Source of the DNA: Rhodospirillaceae bacterium
GTDB lineage: Bacteria > Pseudomonadota > Alphaproteobacteria > Puniceispirillales > Puniceispirillaceae
Assembly: GCA_002731315.1 (NCBI GenBank)
Contig: PCBG01000005.1
Coordinates: 15,491-39,570, forward strand
Direction of reading: 5' to 3'
DNA: 24,080 bases
Part shown: positions 16,546 to 24,080 of the stretch, piece after piece
Numbering within the stretch: the first letter of the stretch is position 1
How the letters are laid out: each line of letters starts with the position of its first letter
Notes under the pieces: generated by a model
Database searches by the model: none
Told to the model about the DNA's origin: nothing
What the model saw: only the letters and a program-made list of their open reading frames with translations
Position numbers and translations under genes: made by a program

Positions 16546-17447
16546 CCGGCGAACGCGTGGCCGTGCTGATGGGCGGCTGGACATCCGAGGCACCTGTCAG
16601 CCGTGTTACCGCAAGCTTTTGTGGACAAGCGGCACGCAATGCCGGCTGGGATGCCGTCGAGGTCGAGGTTGAACGCAACATCGCGACTGTACTTGCCGAG
16701 ATGAAGCCGTCGCGGGTGTTCAACGCCCTCCATGGGCGGGTCGGAGAGGACGGTAACATCCAAGGGCTGCTAAATATCATGAACATCCCCTACACGCATA
16801 GCGGCTTGCTTGCATCGGCCATCGCGATGGACAAGCTACGCGCCAAGAACGCCCTTGCCGAAATTGGCATCAATGTGCCGCCTTCCCTGCCGCTGGTTGA
16901 GGACGGCCACGTGACCCCGGCCGATTACAGCGGAGTCCATGTCATCAAGCCTCGTGCGGACGGGTCCAGCATCGGGGTGGTGATCGTCCAAGGTGGCACC
17001 ACCGCCCCGCCGCCGCGCAGCAACTGGACGCTGGAAACCGAGCTGATCGCTGAGCCCTATATCCCGGGCCTCGAGTTGACAGTTGCCGTTCTGGATGGCA
17101 CCGCGCTCTGCGTGACCGAAATCCGACCAAAAGTCGATTTCTATGATTTCGATGCGAAATATGCCGCTGGCGGGTCCAAACATATTCTGCCGGCCGATAT
17201 CCCGCAGGAAGTAACGCTGAACGCCTGCGACTGGGCCGAACGCGCCTATCGACACCTAGGGTGCCGCGGAGTCATCCGCGCCGATTACCGCTGGGACAAG
17301 AACAACAACGTCCTCTACATGCTGGAAATCAACACCCAGCCGGGCATGACCGCCACCTCGCTTGTGCCAGAACAGGCTCGGTTTGTTGGCCTATCCGGCG
17401 AAGAAATGGTTAATCATCTTTTGGAGACCGCACAATGCGACGACTGA
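16542..17447 (+). CDS. ddl: D-alanine--D-alanine ligase
   Basis: ATP-grasp ligase that makes the D-Ala-D-Ala dipeptide used by MurF. The 301-aa product is of DdlB size. Visible motifs are NALHGRVGEDGNIQG, IKPRADGSSIGV with the active Ser, EPYIPGLELTVAVLDG, FYDFDAKY with the active Tyr, GVIRADYRW with the conserved Arg and Asp, and MLEINTQPGMT with the metal-binding Glu/Asn. The N-terminal loop reads GGWTSEAPVSR where most Ddl proteins have GGxSxEREVSL. The first Glu, which contacts the substrate amine, is kept (E16), but the following R-E is A-P. ATGA overlap with murB and 13-bp overlap with ftsQ. Confidence 0.96.
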   Translation: MTGERVAVLMGGWTSEAPVSRVTASFCGQAARNAGWDAVEVEVERNIATVLAEMKPSRVFNALHGRVGEDGNIQGLLNIMNIPYTHSGLLASAIAMDKLRAKNALAEIGINVPPSLPLVEDGHVTPADYSGVHVIKPRADGSSIGVVIVQGGTTAPPPRSNWTLETELIAEPYIPGLELTVAVLDGTALCVTEIRPKVDFYDFDAKYAAGGSKHILPADIPQEVTLNACDWAERAYRHLGCRGVIRADYRWDKNNNVLYMLEINTQPGMTATSLVPEQARFVGLSGEEMVNHLLETAQCDD

Positions 17448-18262
17448 CCGGTTTCATCCGCCGTCACGGCGATGCTGATATGCCGGCCAAAATAGGCCAG
17501 CGGCGAGTGATCCGCCTGCCGCGCTGGCGCAGCATTGCCTATGGCATGCTAGCGGTTCTGGTTACGGGGTCAGCCGCCGCAATCATCTCCGAACGCCAGC
17601 GCATTGCTAATATGATAATTGTTGCGTCGGCCGAGACCGGGCTGCAGCTCGAATACATCGAAGTCTATGGCCGCGCCCACACACCCAAGGACGCCATCCT
17701 AAGTGTCAGTGAACTGACACTCGGCGAACCGATACTAGGAATATCACTCCGCGATCTGCACGCACGCCTGTCGAACATCGGATGGATCGAGAATGTTGCT
17801 GTCGAACTTGAGATGCCGTCTACAATCCGCCTGTTGCTGACCGAGCGTGTGCCTATTGCCCTGCTGCAGACCATCGATGGACACCGCGTCATCGATACCA
17901 ACGGCACTATCATCATCGGGGCCGACCCGTCAGCATTCGGACATTTGACGGTCGTTGCCGGCAAAAAGGCTGCCGGCCGCGCCGCACCGATACTAAGCAT
18001 CCTACGCACCGAACCTGAGCTTTATGCCGAGGTCTGGGCCATCAGCTACCAGTCTGAACGCCGCTGGGACGTGCATCTGCGCAGCGGCATCCGTGTGCGC
18101 CTGCCGGAAAGCGACCCGCGCACAGCCTGGTCGCGGCTGGCGATCATCGACCACAGCAAGCGGATTACCGACCGCGATCTTGCCGTCATCGACCTGCGCG
18201 TTCCGAACCAGATGATCGTTGAACCCAACATTCCCGTTCGCGGAAAGGGAAGCAAGACATGA
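17435..18262 (+). CDS. ftsQ: cell division protein FtsQ
   Basis: Bitopic divisome scaffold that links early and late division proteins and binds FtsL/FtsB in the periplasm. The 275-aa product has a basic cytoplasmic N-terminus of about 32 residues, one membrane helix at about 33-52, and a POTRA domain at about 70-145. That domain contains VYGRAHTPKDAIL and LSNIGWIENVAVELEMP. A beta domain with DLRVPNQMIV near the end follows, as in other FtsQ proteins. GGAG at 17424-17427 is 7 nt before ATG 17435. It overlaps ddl by 13 bp and ftsA by 4 bp (ATGA). Identification rests on the domain layout and on its position between ddl and ftsA. Confidence 0.94.
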   Translation: MRRLTGFIRRHGDADMPAKIGQRRVIRLPRWRSIAYGMLAVLVTGSAAAIISERQRIANMIIVASAETGLQLEYIEVYGRAHTPKDAILSVSELTLGEPILGISLRDLHARLSNIGWIENVAVELEMPSTIRLLLTERVPIALLQTIDGHRVIDTNGTIIIGADPSAFGHLTVVAGKKAAGRAAPILSILRTEPELYAEVWAISYQSERRWDVHLRSGIRVRLPESDPRTAWSRLAIIDHSKRITDRDLAVIDLRVPNQMIVEPNIPVRGKGSKT

Positions 18263-19554
18263 TGTTCCGTCGCAATGGCCACAGCCTTCGTCCTTTCGGC
18301 ATCCTCGATATCGGCAGCACGAAAATCTGCTGCATGATTGGCGAGCATGACAAGTTGGGCGGTGTTAGCCTTCTGGGCCAGGGCACCCACGCATCGGCCG
18401 GCATCCGTGCGGGCGAAGTTACAGCTCTTGTCGATCTCAGCGATGCCATCGGTAATGCCGTGCAGACAGCTGAACGCGCCGCCGGGGTCTCACTAACCGC
18501 CGTCAGCGTCATCTTGGCTGGCGGCAGCCCACGTTCCAGCTTCAGCAAGCAGAGCATGACAATGGCCGACAGCACCGTCAGCCGCCGCGATGTGCGCCGG
18601 TTGCTGGACCGGTCAGGCCACCAGTCCATGGATGACGCGCTACAGCTGATGCAGTTCCACCCTTTGCATTACAGCCTTGATGATATTCGCGGCATTGCGG
18701 ATCCGGTGGGCATGCGCGGGCGCGAGCTCGCGGTTGAATTCTTGACAGTCACGGCAAAACGTACGCACCTTGCCAATATCATTGAGGCACTGGCGCAGAA
18801 CCATCTTGGCGCAGAACGCTTTATCCATGCGGGCTATGCTGCCGGGCTGGCCTGTCTTGGCGCTGAGGAGCGCGAGGTCGGCAGCACCGTCATCGATCTC
18901 GGCGGCGGCACCTCGTCAGCGGCCATCTTCATGGCTGGCAAGCTGATCTATATCGATACCGTCCCGGTCGGGGGGCAGCATGTATCAACCGATATTGCGC
19001 GTATCCTGTCCACGCCGGTGACCACCGCCGAGCGGCTGAAGGCCTTGCATGGGGCCATTACCCCGATTGATACCATGTCACTCCCGCCCGGCCCGGTGCA
19101 TGAGGCGCTGCAGCTCGGCCATTCTGACAACATCATGCTGCCGGGCGTTCGTGACCATATCGAAATCGACGGCAAGATAATCGAGCGCAGCCTGCTGAGC
19201 GCGGTGATCCGGCCGCGGATAGAAGAAATCATTGAGCTGCTGACTGACAGGATGAAAGCGGCGCGCATGGAATATGCCGCCGGCAACCGCTTTATCTTGA
19301 CCGGTGGTGGCAGCCAATTGACCGGAATTGCTGACTTCTGCGCCCAAATTTCGGGCAAGAGCGTTGGCCTTGGCGAGCCGCATGGCATTGCCAATCTGCC
19401 TGTTGAAGAGACCAGCCAGTCCAGCGCTGCTGCGGTTGGCGCGCTGCTGCATGTCAGCCGCCTAACCGAAGACGACCCGGCGGAACGCCAGACCCGAACC
19501 CTTCCCCACGGCCCAATCGAACGTTTGGGCGCGTGGTTCCGTGACAATCTTTGA
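18259..19554 (+). CDS. ftsA: cell division protein FtsA
   Basis: Actin-like ATPase that tethers FtsZ filaments to the inner membrane. The 431-aa product has phosphate loop 1 DIGSTK (17-22), phosphate loop 2 DLGGGTSS (213-220), VGGQHVSTDIA (237-247), and the adenosine motif LTGGGSQLTGI. The FtsA-specific 1C (SHS2) subdomain occupies the region near residues 90-170. The last residues, IERLGAWFRDNL, form an amphipathic helix suited to membrane binding. AAGGGA ends 8 nt before ATG 18259, which overlaps the ftsQ stop as ATGA; a second ATG follows at once (18262). It is the last gene of the tightly overlapping train. Confidence 0.97.
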   Translation: MMFRRNGHSLRPFGILDIGSTKICCMIGEHDKLGGVSLLGQGTHASAGIRAGEVTALVDLSDAIGNAVQTAERAAGVSLTAVSVILAGGSPRSSFSKQSMTMADSTVSRRDVRRLLDRSGHQSMDDALQLMQFHPLHYSLDDIRGIADPVGMRGRELAVEFLTVTAKRTHLANIIEALAQNHLGAERFIHAGYAAGLACLGAEEREVGSTVIDLGGGTSSAAIFMAGKLIYIDTVPVGGQHVSTDIARILSTPVTTAERLKALHGAITPIDTMSLPPGPVHEALQLGHSDNIMLPGVRDHIEIDGKIIERSLLSAVIRPRIEEIIELLTDRMKAARMEYAAGNRFILTGGGSQLTGIADFCAQISGKSVGLGEPHGIANLPVEETSQSSAAAVGALLHVSRLTEDDPAERQTRTLPHGPIERLGAWFRDNL

Positions 19555-19570
19555 GAAAGGAGCCGTTGCC

Positions 19571-19756
19571 ATGCAACTTCATTTGTCACACGCCCCGGCA
19601 CATGGTTTGCCGGATAGATTTACAACTTTCCACCACCCATCCACTTGCGGGGCCGTCGGGCCATGCCAACGCCCGCACCCTAACGCTGCCACGCAAGTGA
19701 GGCATTCGGTACCGGCAGCCCCATGGTCAACCATTTCAAAAGGGAGACTCGCATGA
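19571..19756 (+). CDS. possible 61-aa leader ORF coupled to ftsZ
   Basis: I do not recognise the product and am not sure it is a gene. AAAGGAG (19556-19562) lies 8 nt before ATG 19571, and the 61-codon frame ends in TGA at 19754-19756, forming an ATGA overlap with ftsZ. It starts 16 bp after the ftsA stop. It thus fills the only large gap between cluster genes and keeps their coupling pattern. Against it: the peptide is rich in His (7) and Pro (8) with no evident fold, signal or membrane segment. By my hand count only about half its codons end in G or C, and it uses AGA twice and AGG once, unlike its neighbours. It may act as a translated leader that exposes the ftsZ ribosome site, which lies inside it, rather than encode a working protein. 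Confidence 0.35.
   Translation: MQLHLSHAPAHGLPDRFTTFHHPSTCGAVGPCQRPHPNAATQVRHSVPAAPWSTISKGRLA
19595..19613 (+). repeat. inverted repeat CCGGCA-N7-TGCCGG between ftsA and ftsZ
   Basis: A perfect 6-bp stem with a 7-nt loop (CATGGTT). No T-run follows, so it is not an intrinsic terminator. It could be an mRNA hairpin in the ftsZ leader, for example a processing or stability element, or a binding site in the ftsZ promoter region. I see no convincing -35/-10 pair here. Confidence 0.4.
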
Positions 19757-21720
19757 CCATTAACCTTTCTGTTCCGCAAACCATGCAGGAACTACGCCCA
19801 CGCATTACCGTTATCGGTGTTGGCGGCGCAGGCGGCAATGCCGTCAACAACATGATCAATGCTGATCTAGATGGTGTCGATTTTCTGGTCGCCAATACCG
19901 ACGGCCAGGCACTGGCACATTCGCTTGCCGGCCGCAAGATCCAGCTTGGTACCGCGATAACACAGGGGCTCGGCGCCGGATCAAAGCCGGATGTCGGCCG
20001 AGCCGCCGCGGAGGAAAGCATCGAGGCCGTGATGGGCGAGCTTGCCGATTGCAACATGGTGTTCATCACCGCAGGCATGGGTGGCGGCACTGGGACCGGC
20101 GCAGCCCCGGTCATTGCCCGTGCGGCACGTGAACGCGGCATCTTGACAGTCGGCGTGGTCACCAAGCCCTTTGACTTTGAGGGACAGCGCCGTATGACGC
20201 AGGCCGAGGCCGGGATCGAGGAGATGCAGTCATGGGTCGACACGCTGATCGTCATTCCGAACCAGAACCTGTTCAGGCTGGCGAATGAGCGCACCACCTT
20301 TGCGGATGCGTTTCATATCGCCGATACTGTACTGCATCAGGGCGTCGCGGGTGTTACCGACCTGATGATCAAGCCTGGTCAGATCAATCTCGACTTTGCC
20401 GATATCCGCGCCGTAATGGGCGAAATGGGCAAGGCCATGATGGGCACTGGCGAGGCATCAGGCGAAAGCCGGGCCACCCAGGCCGCCGAGGCCGCAATCA
20501 ATAACCCGCTGCTGGATGACATCACCATGCAGGGCGCCCGCGCCGTGCTGATCAATGTGACCGGCGGGCTCGACATGACCTTGTTCGAGGTTGACGAGGC
20601 TGCCAACCGGGTCCGCCGCGAGGTGGACAGCGATGCGGTCATCATCTTTGGGTCAACTTTCGATGAAAAGCTGGAAGGCGTCATGCGCGTTTCCATTGTG
20701 GCGACCGGCATCGAAGCCGCCACTGCCAGCAGCCACCCCGTACCGACACGGACACATACCGGCACCCCGTCAACCATCATCTCGGCCCCGAAATCCGGCG
20801 CCGAGACAACGACACCCGCGATTGTTACCGCCGACACGAATACCCTGATCCGGGCAGATAGCGGTGCCGCGGCAACAGAACCGGCTGAAGACACGGCGAA
20901 AGCTACCGAAACAGCTGGGGAAACAGTCGGAGGAACGGGTAAGAAAGGAGCTGCGGAAACAGCGCAGGTCGAAGTAAAAACTTATGAAGCGCCGGAAGCG
21001 GTCATTCGTTCACCGCGTGAACCAATCCGTGATTCAGCGGCCATGGAAAATGATACGGCCTATGTACCTGCTTTTGTCGCGACCAAGAAGACCTCGCGTC
21101 TTGCCTTCCTCGCGGCAGGCAAGACCACACCAGAGGTCCCCGCTGCCGCAAAAGAAGAAACAGCGATCTTTTCTGAAAAGCTGACTTCTGAACTGGACCG
21201 CGATTCAGACAGCGGCAAACGCGCAGACGAGCGTCAAATGTCACTTGATGAAGCGATCGAACGGGAACGGGCGGCCGCCGCTCTTGGTACCGTAACTGGT
21301 GCGTCAAACACTGCGCCAGAAGCTGAGTCGGTCACGGCAGCTGAAAACGCCACACCAACGCCGGCCATGGTCGGTGACAGCGCTGCCGAGGTCGCGCCAG
21401 CACAGCGCAGTGGGTTTGTACCGCCGGCACCTACACCACTTCCTGATGCTGAATCCGTTCCGGAAACCGGCAATGGGCGGACCAGCCTAATCCATAAGAT
21501 TTCAGGACTGTGGACCAGTAAGCCGCAGGATAATGCTGTCGAGCTACGACGTGAACCGGCTGTTGAGACCATCGCGCCTGTTGACAGCACACCATCCATT
21601 CTGGACCTGCCACGGGCTGATGCGCTGAATCGTGCACCTGAACCGGCGGCGGCAGCGACGCTGGAAAAATCGGCAGATGACCTCGAAATACCGGCGTTCC
21701 TGAGGCGTCAGGCCAACTGA
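19753..21720 (+). CDS. ftsZ: cell division GTPase FtsZ with very long C-terminal linker
   Basis: Tubulin-like GTPase that forms the Z-ring. The start is ATG 19753, with AAAAGGGAG ending 6 nt upstream; an in-frame ATG at 19723 has no ribosome site. The product has 655 aa. The N-terminal domain has [10 protein letters not shown] (24-33), the tubulin signature [13 protein letters not shown] (108-120) and the T7 loop NLDFAD (212-217) that supplies the catalytic Asp. The globular part ends near residue 321. A linker of about 315 residues, rich in Ala, Thr, Glu, Pro and Ser, follows. The conserved tail [11 protein letters not shown] (645-655) is the peptide that binds FtsA and other partners. FtsZ is usually near 380-400 aa and somewhat over 500 in some alphaproteobacteria, so this one is long. 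The frame stays open and the tail is intact, so it is not a frameshift product. Confidence 0.97.
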   Translation: MTINLSVPQTMQELRPRITVIGVGGAGGNAVNNMINADLDGVDFLVANTDGQALAHSLAGRKIQLGTAITQGLGAGSKPDVGRAAAEESIEAVMGELADCNMVFITAGMGGGTGTGAAPVIARAARERGILTVGVVTKPFDFEGQRRMTQAEAGIEEMQSWVDTLIVIPNQNLFRLANERTTFADAFHIADTVLHQGVAGVTDLMIKPGQINLDFADIRAVMGEMGKAMMGTGEASGESRATQAAEAAINNPLLDDITMQGARAVLINVTGGLDMTLFEVDEAANRVRREVDSDAVIIFGSTFDEKLEGVMRVSIVATGIEAATASSHPVPTRTHTGTPSTIISAPKSGAETTTPAIVTADTNTLIRADSGAAATEPAEDTAKATETAGETVGGTGKKGAAETAQVEVKTYEAPEAVIRSPREPIRDSAAMENDTAYVPAFVATKKTSRLAFLAAGKTTPEVPAAAKEETAIFSEKLTSELDRDSDSGKRADERQMSLDEAIERERAAAALGTVTGASNTAPEAESVTAAENATPTPAMVGDSAAEVAPAQRSGFVPPAPTPLPDAESVPETGNGRTSLIHKISGLWTSKPQDNAVELRREPAVETIAPVDSTPSILDLPRADALNRAPEPAAAATLEKSADDLEIPAFLRRQAN

Positions 21721-21751
21721 CCGCCAGTATCAGGAAATAGTAAATGGGAAG

Positions 21752-21775
21752 CGCCCAGCAGCATGCTGCTGGGCG
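21752..21775 (+). terminator. perfect 10-bp hairpin after ftsZ
   Basis: CGCCCAGCAG (21752-21761), loop CATG, and CTGCTGGGCG (21766-21775) form a perfect GC-rich stem 31 bp after the ftsZ stop. TCTCTCAT follows, which is pyrimidine-rich but not a real U-tract. It may be a weak or Rho-assisted terminator, or a 3' stability hairpin that ends the cluster transcript before lpxC. Because it is symmetrical it could act in both directions. Confidence 0.6.
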
Positions 21776-22004
21776 TCTCTCATACCATGATGCAGAAGAA
21801 ACCATCACCGACCACTCGGTTCCATGCGGAACATCTAATATTGTTACAAGCAGTAACCAAATGTGATTTGAGACTCGTGGGCTGCCAGCCTAAAGTGCAC
21901 GGGAATAACGGAACAGCCATTGGCCTTTTTTGTTATGGCAATAATCTCCTGCCACAACAGCAAATAGCCGACGGCCCACGGCAGCAAATGGTTCAGGCGG
22001 GAAC
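21776..22004. other. lpxC upstream region
   Basis: This 229-bp gap has no credible ORF and probably carries the lpxC promoter. There is an inverted repeat GTTCC-ATGC-GGAAC at 21819-21832, just before an AT-rich TAATATTGTTA stretch (21836-21846). A GGCC followed by six T lies at 21922-21931. TAATAT (21836-21841) looks like a -10, but no matching -35 is present at 16-18 bp upstream. I assign no promoter. Confidence 0.4.
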
Positions 22005-22940
22005 ATGTTCAGCGATCAGCCGATGCAGACCACGATTAATAATGTCGTTGCTTTTGACGGGATCGGACTCCATTCCGGGCGCTTTGTGCATCTAACCGTC
22101 CATCCCGCGCCCGCAAATACTGGCATTCAATTTAAGCGAATTGAAGTGACCGAAAACCGCCAAAGCATTGCCGCTCATGCAAACAATGTTAGAAAAGCTC
22201 GGCTTTGCACCCGCATCGAAAATAGCGATGGCGTGCGGCTGGAAACAGTTGAACATCTTATGGCCGCCTTTGCTGGTCTCGGCATCGACAACGCCTTCGT
22301 GCATATCGACAGCAGCGAAGCCCCGATCCTAGATGGCAGCAGCCTTCCGTTTGTTGCGGCACTTCAAAATGTCGGCATAACGACACTGTCCGCGCGCCGT
22401 CGTACCCTTGTGGTAACACAGACTGTACGTGTCGAGCACGGTGGCGGCTGGGCAATGATTGAGCCCCATAATCGGCTGGAGATTGATGCCGAAATTGATT
22501 TCGAGGATCCGGCCATCGGGCGCCAGCGATTCCACTACCAGCATGGCAATGGCCGGTTTGAGAGCGATCTTGCTGCGGCGCGCACCTTCTGCCAGATGCG
22601 CGACGTGGCTGCCATGCAGAATGCTGGGCTGGCCCTTGGCGGGTCACTGAATAACGCCATCGTCGTTGAAAATGGCCGCATTCTGAATGAGACCGGCCTG
22701 CGTATGAAGCATGAATTCGTCAAACACAAGATCTTAGATTGCCTCGGCGATCTGTATCTTCTGGGGATGATGGTGCGTGGCAAAGTGACGACCTTTCGTC
22801 CGGGCCATGCCATCTGCGCCGAGCTTGTGACAACCTTGTGGGATTCAACCGAATCATACCGGATTGTCGAGGAAGGTGTCCTCGTCGGCCATTCAGACGG
22901 CTATGCGCTTCCCGAAGTGGCTGCCGCTGCCGCCGTCTGA
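22005..22940 (+). CDS. lpxC: UDP-3-O-acyl-N-acetylglucosamine deacetylase LpxC
   Basis: Zinc-dependent deacetylase that performs the first committed step of lipid A synthesis in the cytoplasm. The 311-aa product has the two-domain LpxC layout. Predicted zinc ligands are H84 in TVEHLMAAF, and H241 and D245 in FVKHKILDCLGDL. The acid-base His is likely H268 in RPGHAI. GIGLHSG near the N-terminus and SSEAPILDGSSLPF are also typical. ATG 22005 has a modest site (GGCGGGA) just upstream; ATG 22023 is possible but has none. Its place right after ftsZ is common in proteobacteria. It is separated from ftsZ by a hairpin and from bamD by 182 bp, so it is probably expressed separately from the cluster. 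Confidence 0.96.
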   Translation: MFSDQPMQTTINNVVAFDGIGLHSGRFVHLTVHPAPANTGIQFKRIEVTENRQSIAAHANNVRKARLCTRIENSDGVRLETVEHLMAAFAGLGIDNAFVHIDSSEAPILDGSSLPFVAALQNVGITTLSARRRTLVVTQTVRVEHGGGWAMIEPHNRLEIDAEIDFEDPAIGRQRFHYQHGNGRFESDLAAARTFCQMRDVAAMQNAGLALGGSLNNAIVVENGRILNETGLRMKHEFVKHKILDCLGDLYLLGMMVRGKVTTFRPGHAICAELVTTLWDSTESYRIVEEGVLVGHSDGYALPEVAAAAAV

Positions 22941-23036
22941 TTGCGGGTGGCCGGCCAGCCGACATCCATGACATCCGTGCAATGGCCCCAACACAGCCGC
23001 GAATACCAAACCCTGCCGGCACCGAACGCAATCAAG

Positions 23037-23065
23037 TTGACACTCTACCAACTCGGCCTTTTCAC
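23037..23065 (+). promoter_or_regulatory. weak candidate promoter for bamD
   Basis: A perfect -35 hexamer TTGACA (23037-23042) is followed after 17 bp by TTTCAC (23060-23065), a poor -10. It lies 58 bp before the bamD start in the 182-bp gap after lpxC. I see nothing else of note in that gap. The -35 alone could be chance. Confidence 0.3.
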
Positions 23066-23122
23066 ATCGCCTCCAACTGGTTATTGTGGGCGCACGTTGA
23101 GTTCGCCTTCTGGAGACATTTT

Positions 23123-23941
23123 TTGGTCAACCATCTGCTCCTTCCAATTGCCGCTGTCCTGCTAACCGGTCTTGCTGCCTGTTCGACCCCCGAAGTGCCA
23201 GAACAAGTAGAACGGCCAGCTAATGAGCTGTACGACGAAGCGTTGCAGCTTGCACAGGGCGGCGCGCCCGACAAAGCGGCCCCCAAATTTGAAGAGGTGG
23301 AACGCCAGCATCCCTATTCAGACCTTGCTGTTCGGTCGCAGATCATGGCGGCATGGGCTTTCTACCAGAGCAATGACTATCTGCGGGCAGTGGCATCGCT
23401 GGAACGCTTCATTGAACTGAATCCCGCCGACACGCTTGTCGAATATGCGCTCTATCTGCGGGCGCTGAGCTATTATGAACAGATTGTGAATGTCGAGCGT
23501 GACGCTGAAATGACCCTGCTGGCGCTGAATGCCCTTGAAGATCTGCTGCGCCGCTTTCCAAATGGCGAATATGGCCGCGATGCGCAGTTGAAAGCCGATC
23601 TGGCGCGTTCGCACCTTGCGGGCAAGGAAATGGCTGTTGGCCGGTTTTATACCGAACGGGGCTATCATGCGGCCGCACTCCGCCGCTTTGAAAATGTTTT
23701 GCGCGATTACCAGAATACAAATCAGGTACCAGAGGCGCTTTACCGCATGGTTGAGGTATATCTTGCACTTGGCCTTGTTGATGAAGCGGACAGGGTCGGG
23801 GCGGTTGCGGTCTATAACTATTCTGATTCCTTTTGGACGAAAGAATTGCTTGCCCTTGCCGAAGACCCGTCGCGCGAACTGCCAAAGGGCATGTTCCGGC
23901 GTGCCATTGAATCTGTCGCTGGGCTGTTTGACCGAGAGTGA
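23123..23941 (+). CDS. bamD: outer membrane assembly lipoprotein BamD
   Basis: Lipoprotein of the BAM complex, which inserts beta-barrel proteins in the outer membrane; it contacts BamA from the periplasmic side. The start is TTG 23123, with GGAGA ending 6 nt upstream; this gives 272 aa and a compact lipoprotein signal, MVNHLLLPIAAVLLTGLAAC, with lipobox LAAC and lipidated C20. The frame is open much further upstream, but that part has no ribosome site and no signal. The mature protein is made of tetratricopeptide-like helical repeats. Family marks are HPYSDLAVRSQIMAAWAFY, RFIELNPADTLVEYALYLRA and RDAQLKADLARSHLAGKEM. An older name is ComL. It overlaps recN by 1 bp. Confidence 0.94.
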   Translation: MVNHLLLPIAAVLLTGLAACSTPEVPEQVERPANELYDEALQLAQGGAPDKAAPKFEEVERQHPYSDLAVRSQIMAAWAFYQSNDYLRAVASLERFIELNPADTLVEYALYLRALSYYEQIVNVERDAEMTLLALNALEDLLRRFPNGEYGRDAQLKADLARSHLAGKEMAVGRFYTERGYHAAALRRFENVLRDYQNTNQVPEALYRMVEVYLALGLVDEADRVGAVAVYNYSDSFWTKELLALAEDPSRELPKGMFRRAIESVAGLFDRE

Positions 23942-24080
23942 TGCTACACAGTCTTAGCGTTTCCAATATCGTCCTAATAGAACGCCTAACCCTGAACTTC
24001 GAATCGGGGTTGACCGTGCTGACTGGTGAGACAGGTGCCGGCAAATCTATTCTTCTTGACGCGCTTGGCCTTGCCCTTGG
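23941..24080 (+). CDS. recN: DNA repair protein RecN (3' end outside window)
   Basis: SMC-like ATPase involved in double-strand break repair. Only the first 46 codons are in the window. They read MLHSLSVSNIVLIERLTL, then a strand, then the Walker A motif TGETGAGKSILLDALGLALG, which matches the N-terminus of RecN closely. ATG 23941 shares one base with the bamD stop (TGATG), so the two are probably co-transcribed; the ribosome site GAGAG is weak. In many alphaproteobacteria lpxC, bamD, recN and ligA are adjacent, so ligA may follow. The gene runs off the window end. Confidence 0.9.
   Translation, partial: MLHSLSVSNIVLIERLTLNFESGLTVLTGETGAGKSILLDALGLAL

Noticed and set aside
19746..19750. GANTC (CcrM methylation) sites in intergenic regions: 2604-2608, 19746-19750 and 21872-21876
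   Set aside because: GANTC is also frequent in the coding parts of this window, so three sites in about 1 kb of intergenic DNA are no enrichment. It would matter only if a CcrM gene is present and the sites are conserved.
20716..21684. Frameshift or gene fusion as the cause of the long FtsZ
   Set aside because: The frame is continuous to the conserved [11 protein letters not shown] tail, and linker composition is uniform and typical of disordered FtsZ linkers.
21763..22095. 110-codon plus-strand frame between ftsZ and lpxC
   Set aside because: Its first ATG is in the loop and arm of the ftsZ hairpin, it has no ribosome site, it overlaps the lpxC start by about 90 bp, and the product has no recognisable features.
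22739..23122. Long upstream extension of the bamD frame overlapping lpxC
   Set aside because: It runs over the lpxC 3' end, has no ribosome site, and would bury the lipoprotein signal. The TTG at 23123 with GGAGA and a lipobox at residue 20 explains the gene.

Overview
This window is the division and cell wall (dcw) cluster of a Gram-negative alphaproteobacterium, with its flanks. Gene order supports the class: mraZ-rsmH-ftsL-ftsI-murE-murF-mraY-murD-ftsW-murG-murC-murB-ddl-ftsQ-ftsA-ftsZ, then lpxC-bamD-recN. So does the FtsZ tail, which ends in [10 protein letters not shown] after a long linker. LpxC and BamD imply an LPS-bearing outer membrane, and the DNPR motif of MurE implies meso-diaminopimelate peptidoglycan. 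A marine SAR116-like lineage is my guess only; the sequence does not settle it. Base composition is moderately GC-rich and even across the genes. I see no insertion sequence, phage gene, tRNA or CRISPR array.

Left flank (1-2844): the 3' part of a Uup-type ABC-F ATPase gene, then RNase P RNA (1144-1522) with its own promoter, then a convergent minus-strand gene for a secreted protein of unknown function (1626-2462). The AT-rich gap 2463-2844 separates that gene from mraZ. It holds two palindromes, a tandem repeat that contains a GAAC-N7-GAAC LexA-like box, and a row of CCCA (TGGG on the other strand) repeats at exact 10-bp spacing that looks like the MraZ operator.

Core (2845-19554): fifteen genes on the plus strand. 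Twelve of the fourteen junctions overlap and the other two gaps are 4 and 14 bp, so one translationally coupled transcript is likely. MurE, MurF, MraY, MurD, MurG, MurC, MurB and Ddl make and lipid-link the peptidoglycan precursor. FtsW and FtsI polymerise and cross-link it at the septum. FtsL, FtsQ, FtsA and FtsZ build the divisome.

ftsA-ftsZ junction (19555-19752): the only long gap between cluster genes. It is filled by a possible 61-codon ORF with a good ribosome binding site whose stop overlaps the ftsZ start as ATGA. FtsZ itself is 655 aa, because of a linker of about 315 residues.

Right flank (21721-24080): a 10-bp perfect hairpin follows ftsZ, then come lpxC, bamD (TTG start, lipoprotein) and the first 46 codons of recN, cut by the window end.

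Most of the window is well-known biology. The points most worth a second look are the MraZ operator array, the LexA-like box beside it, the small ORF coupled to ftsZ, the long FtsZ linker, and the secreted protein beside the cluster.
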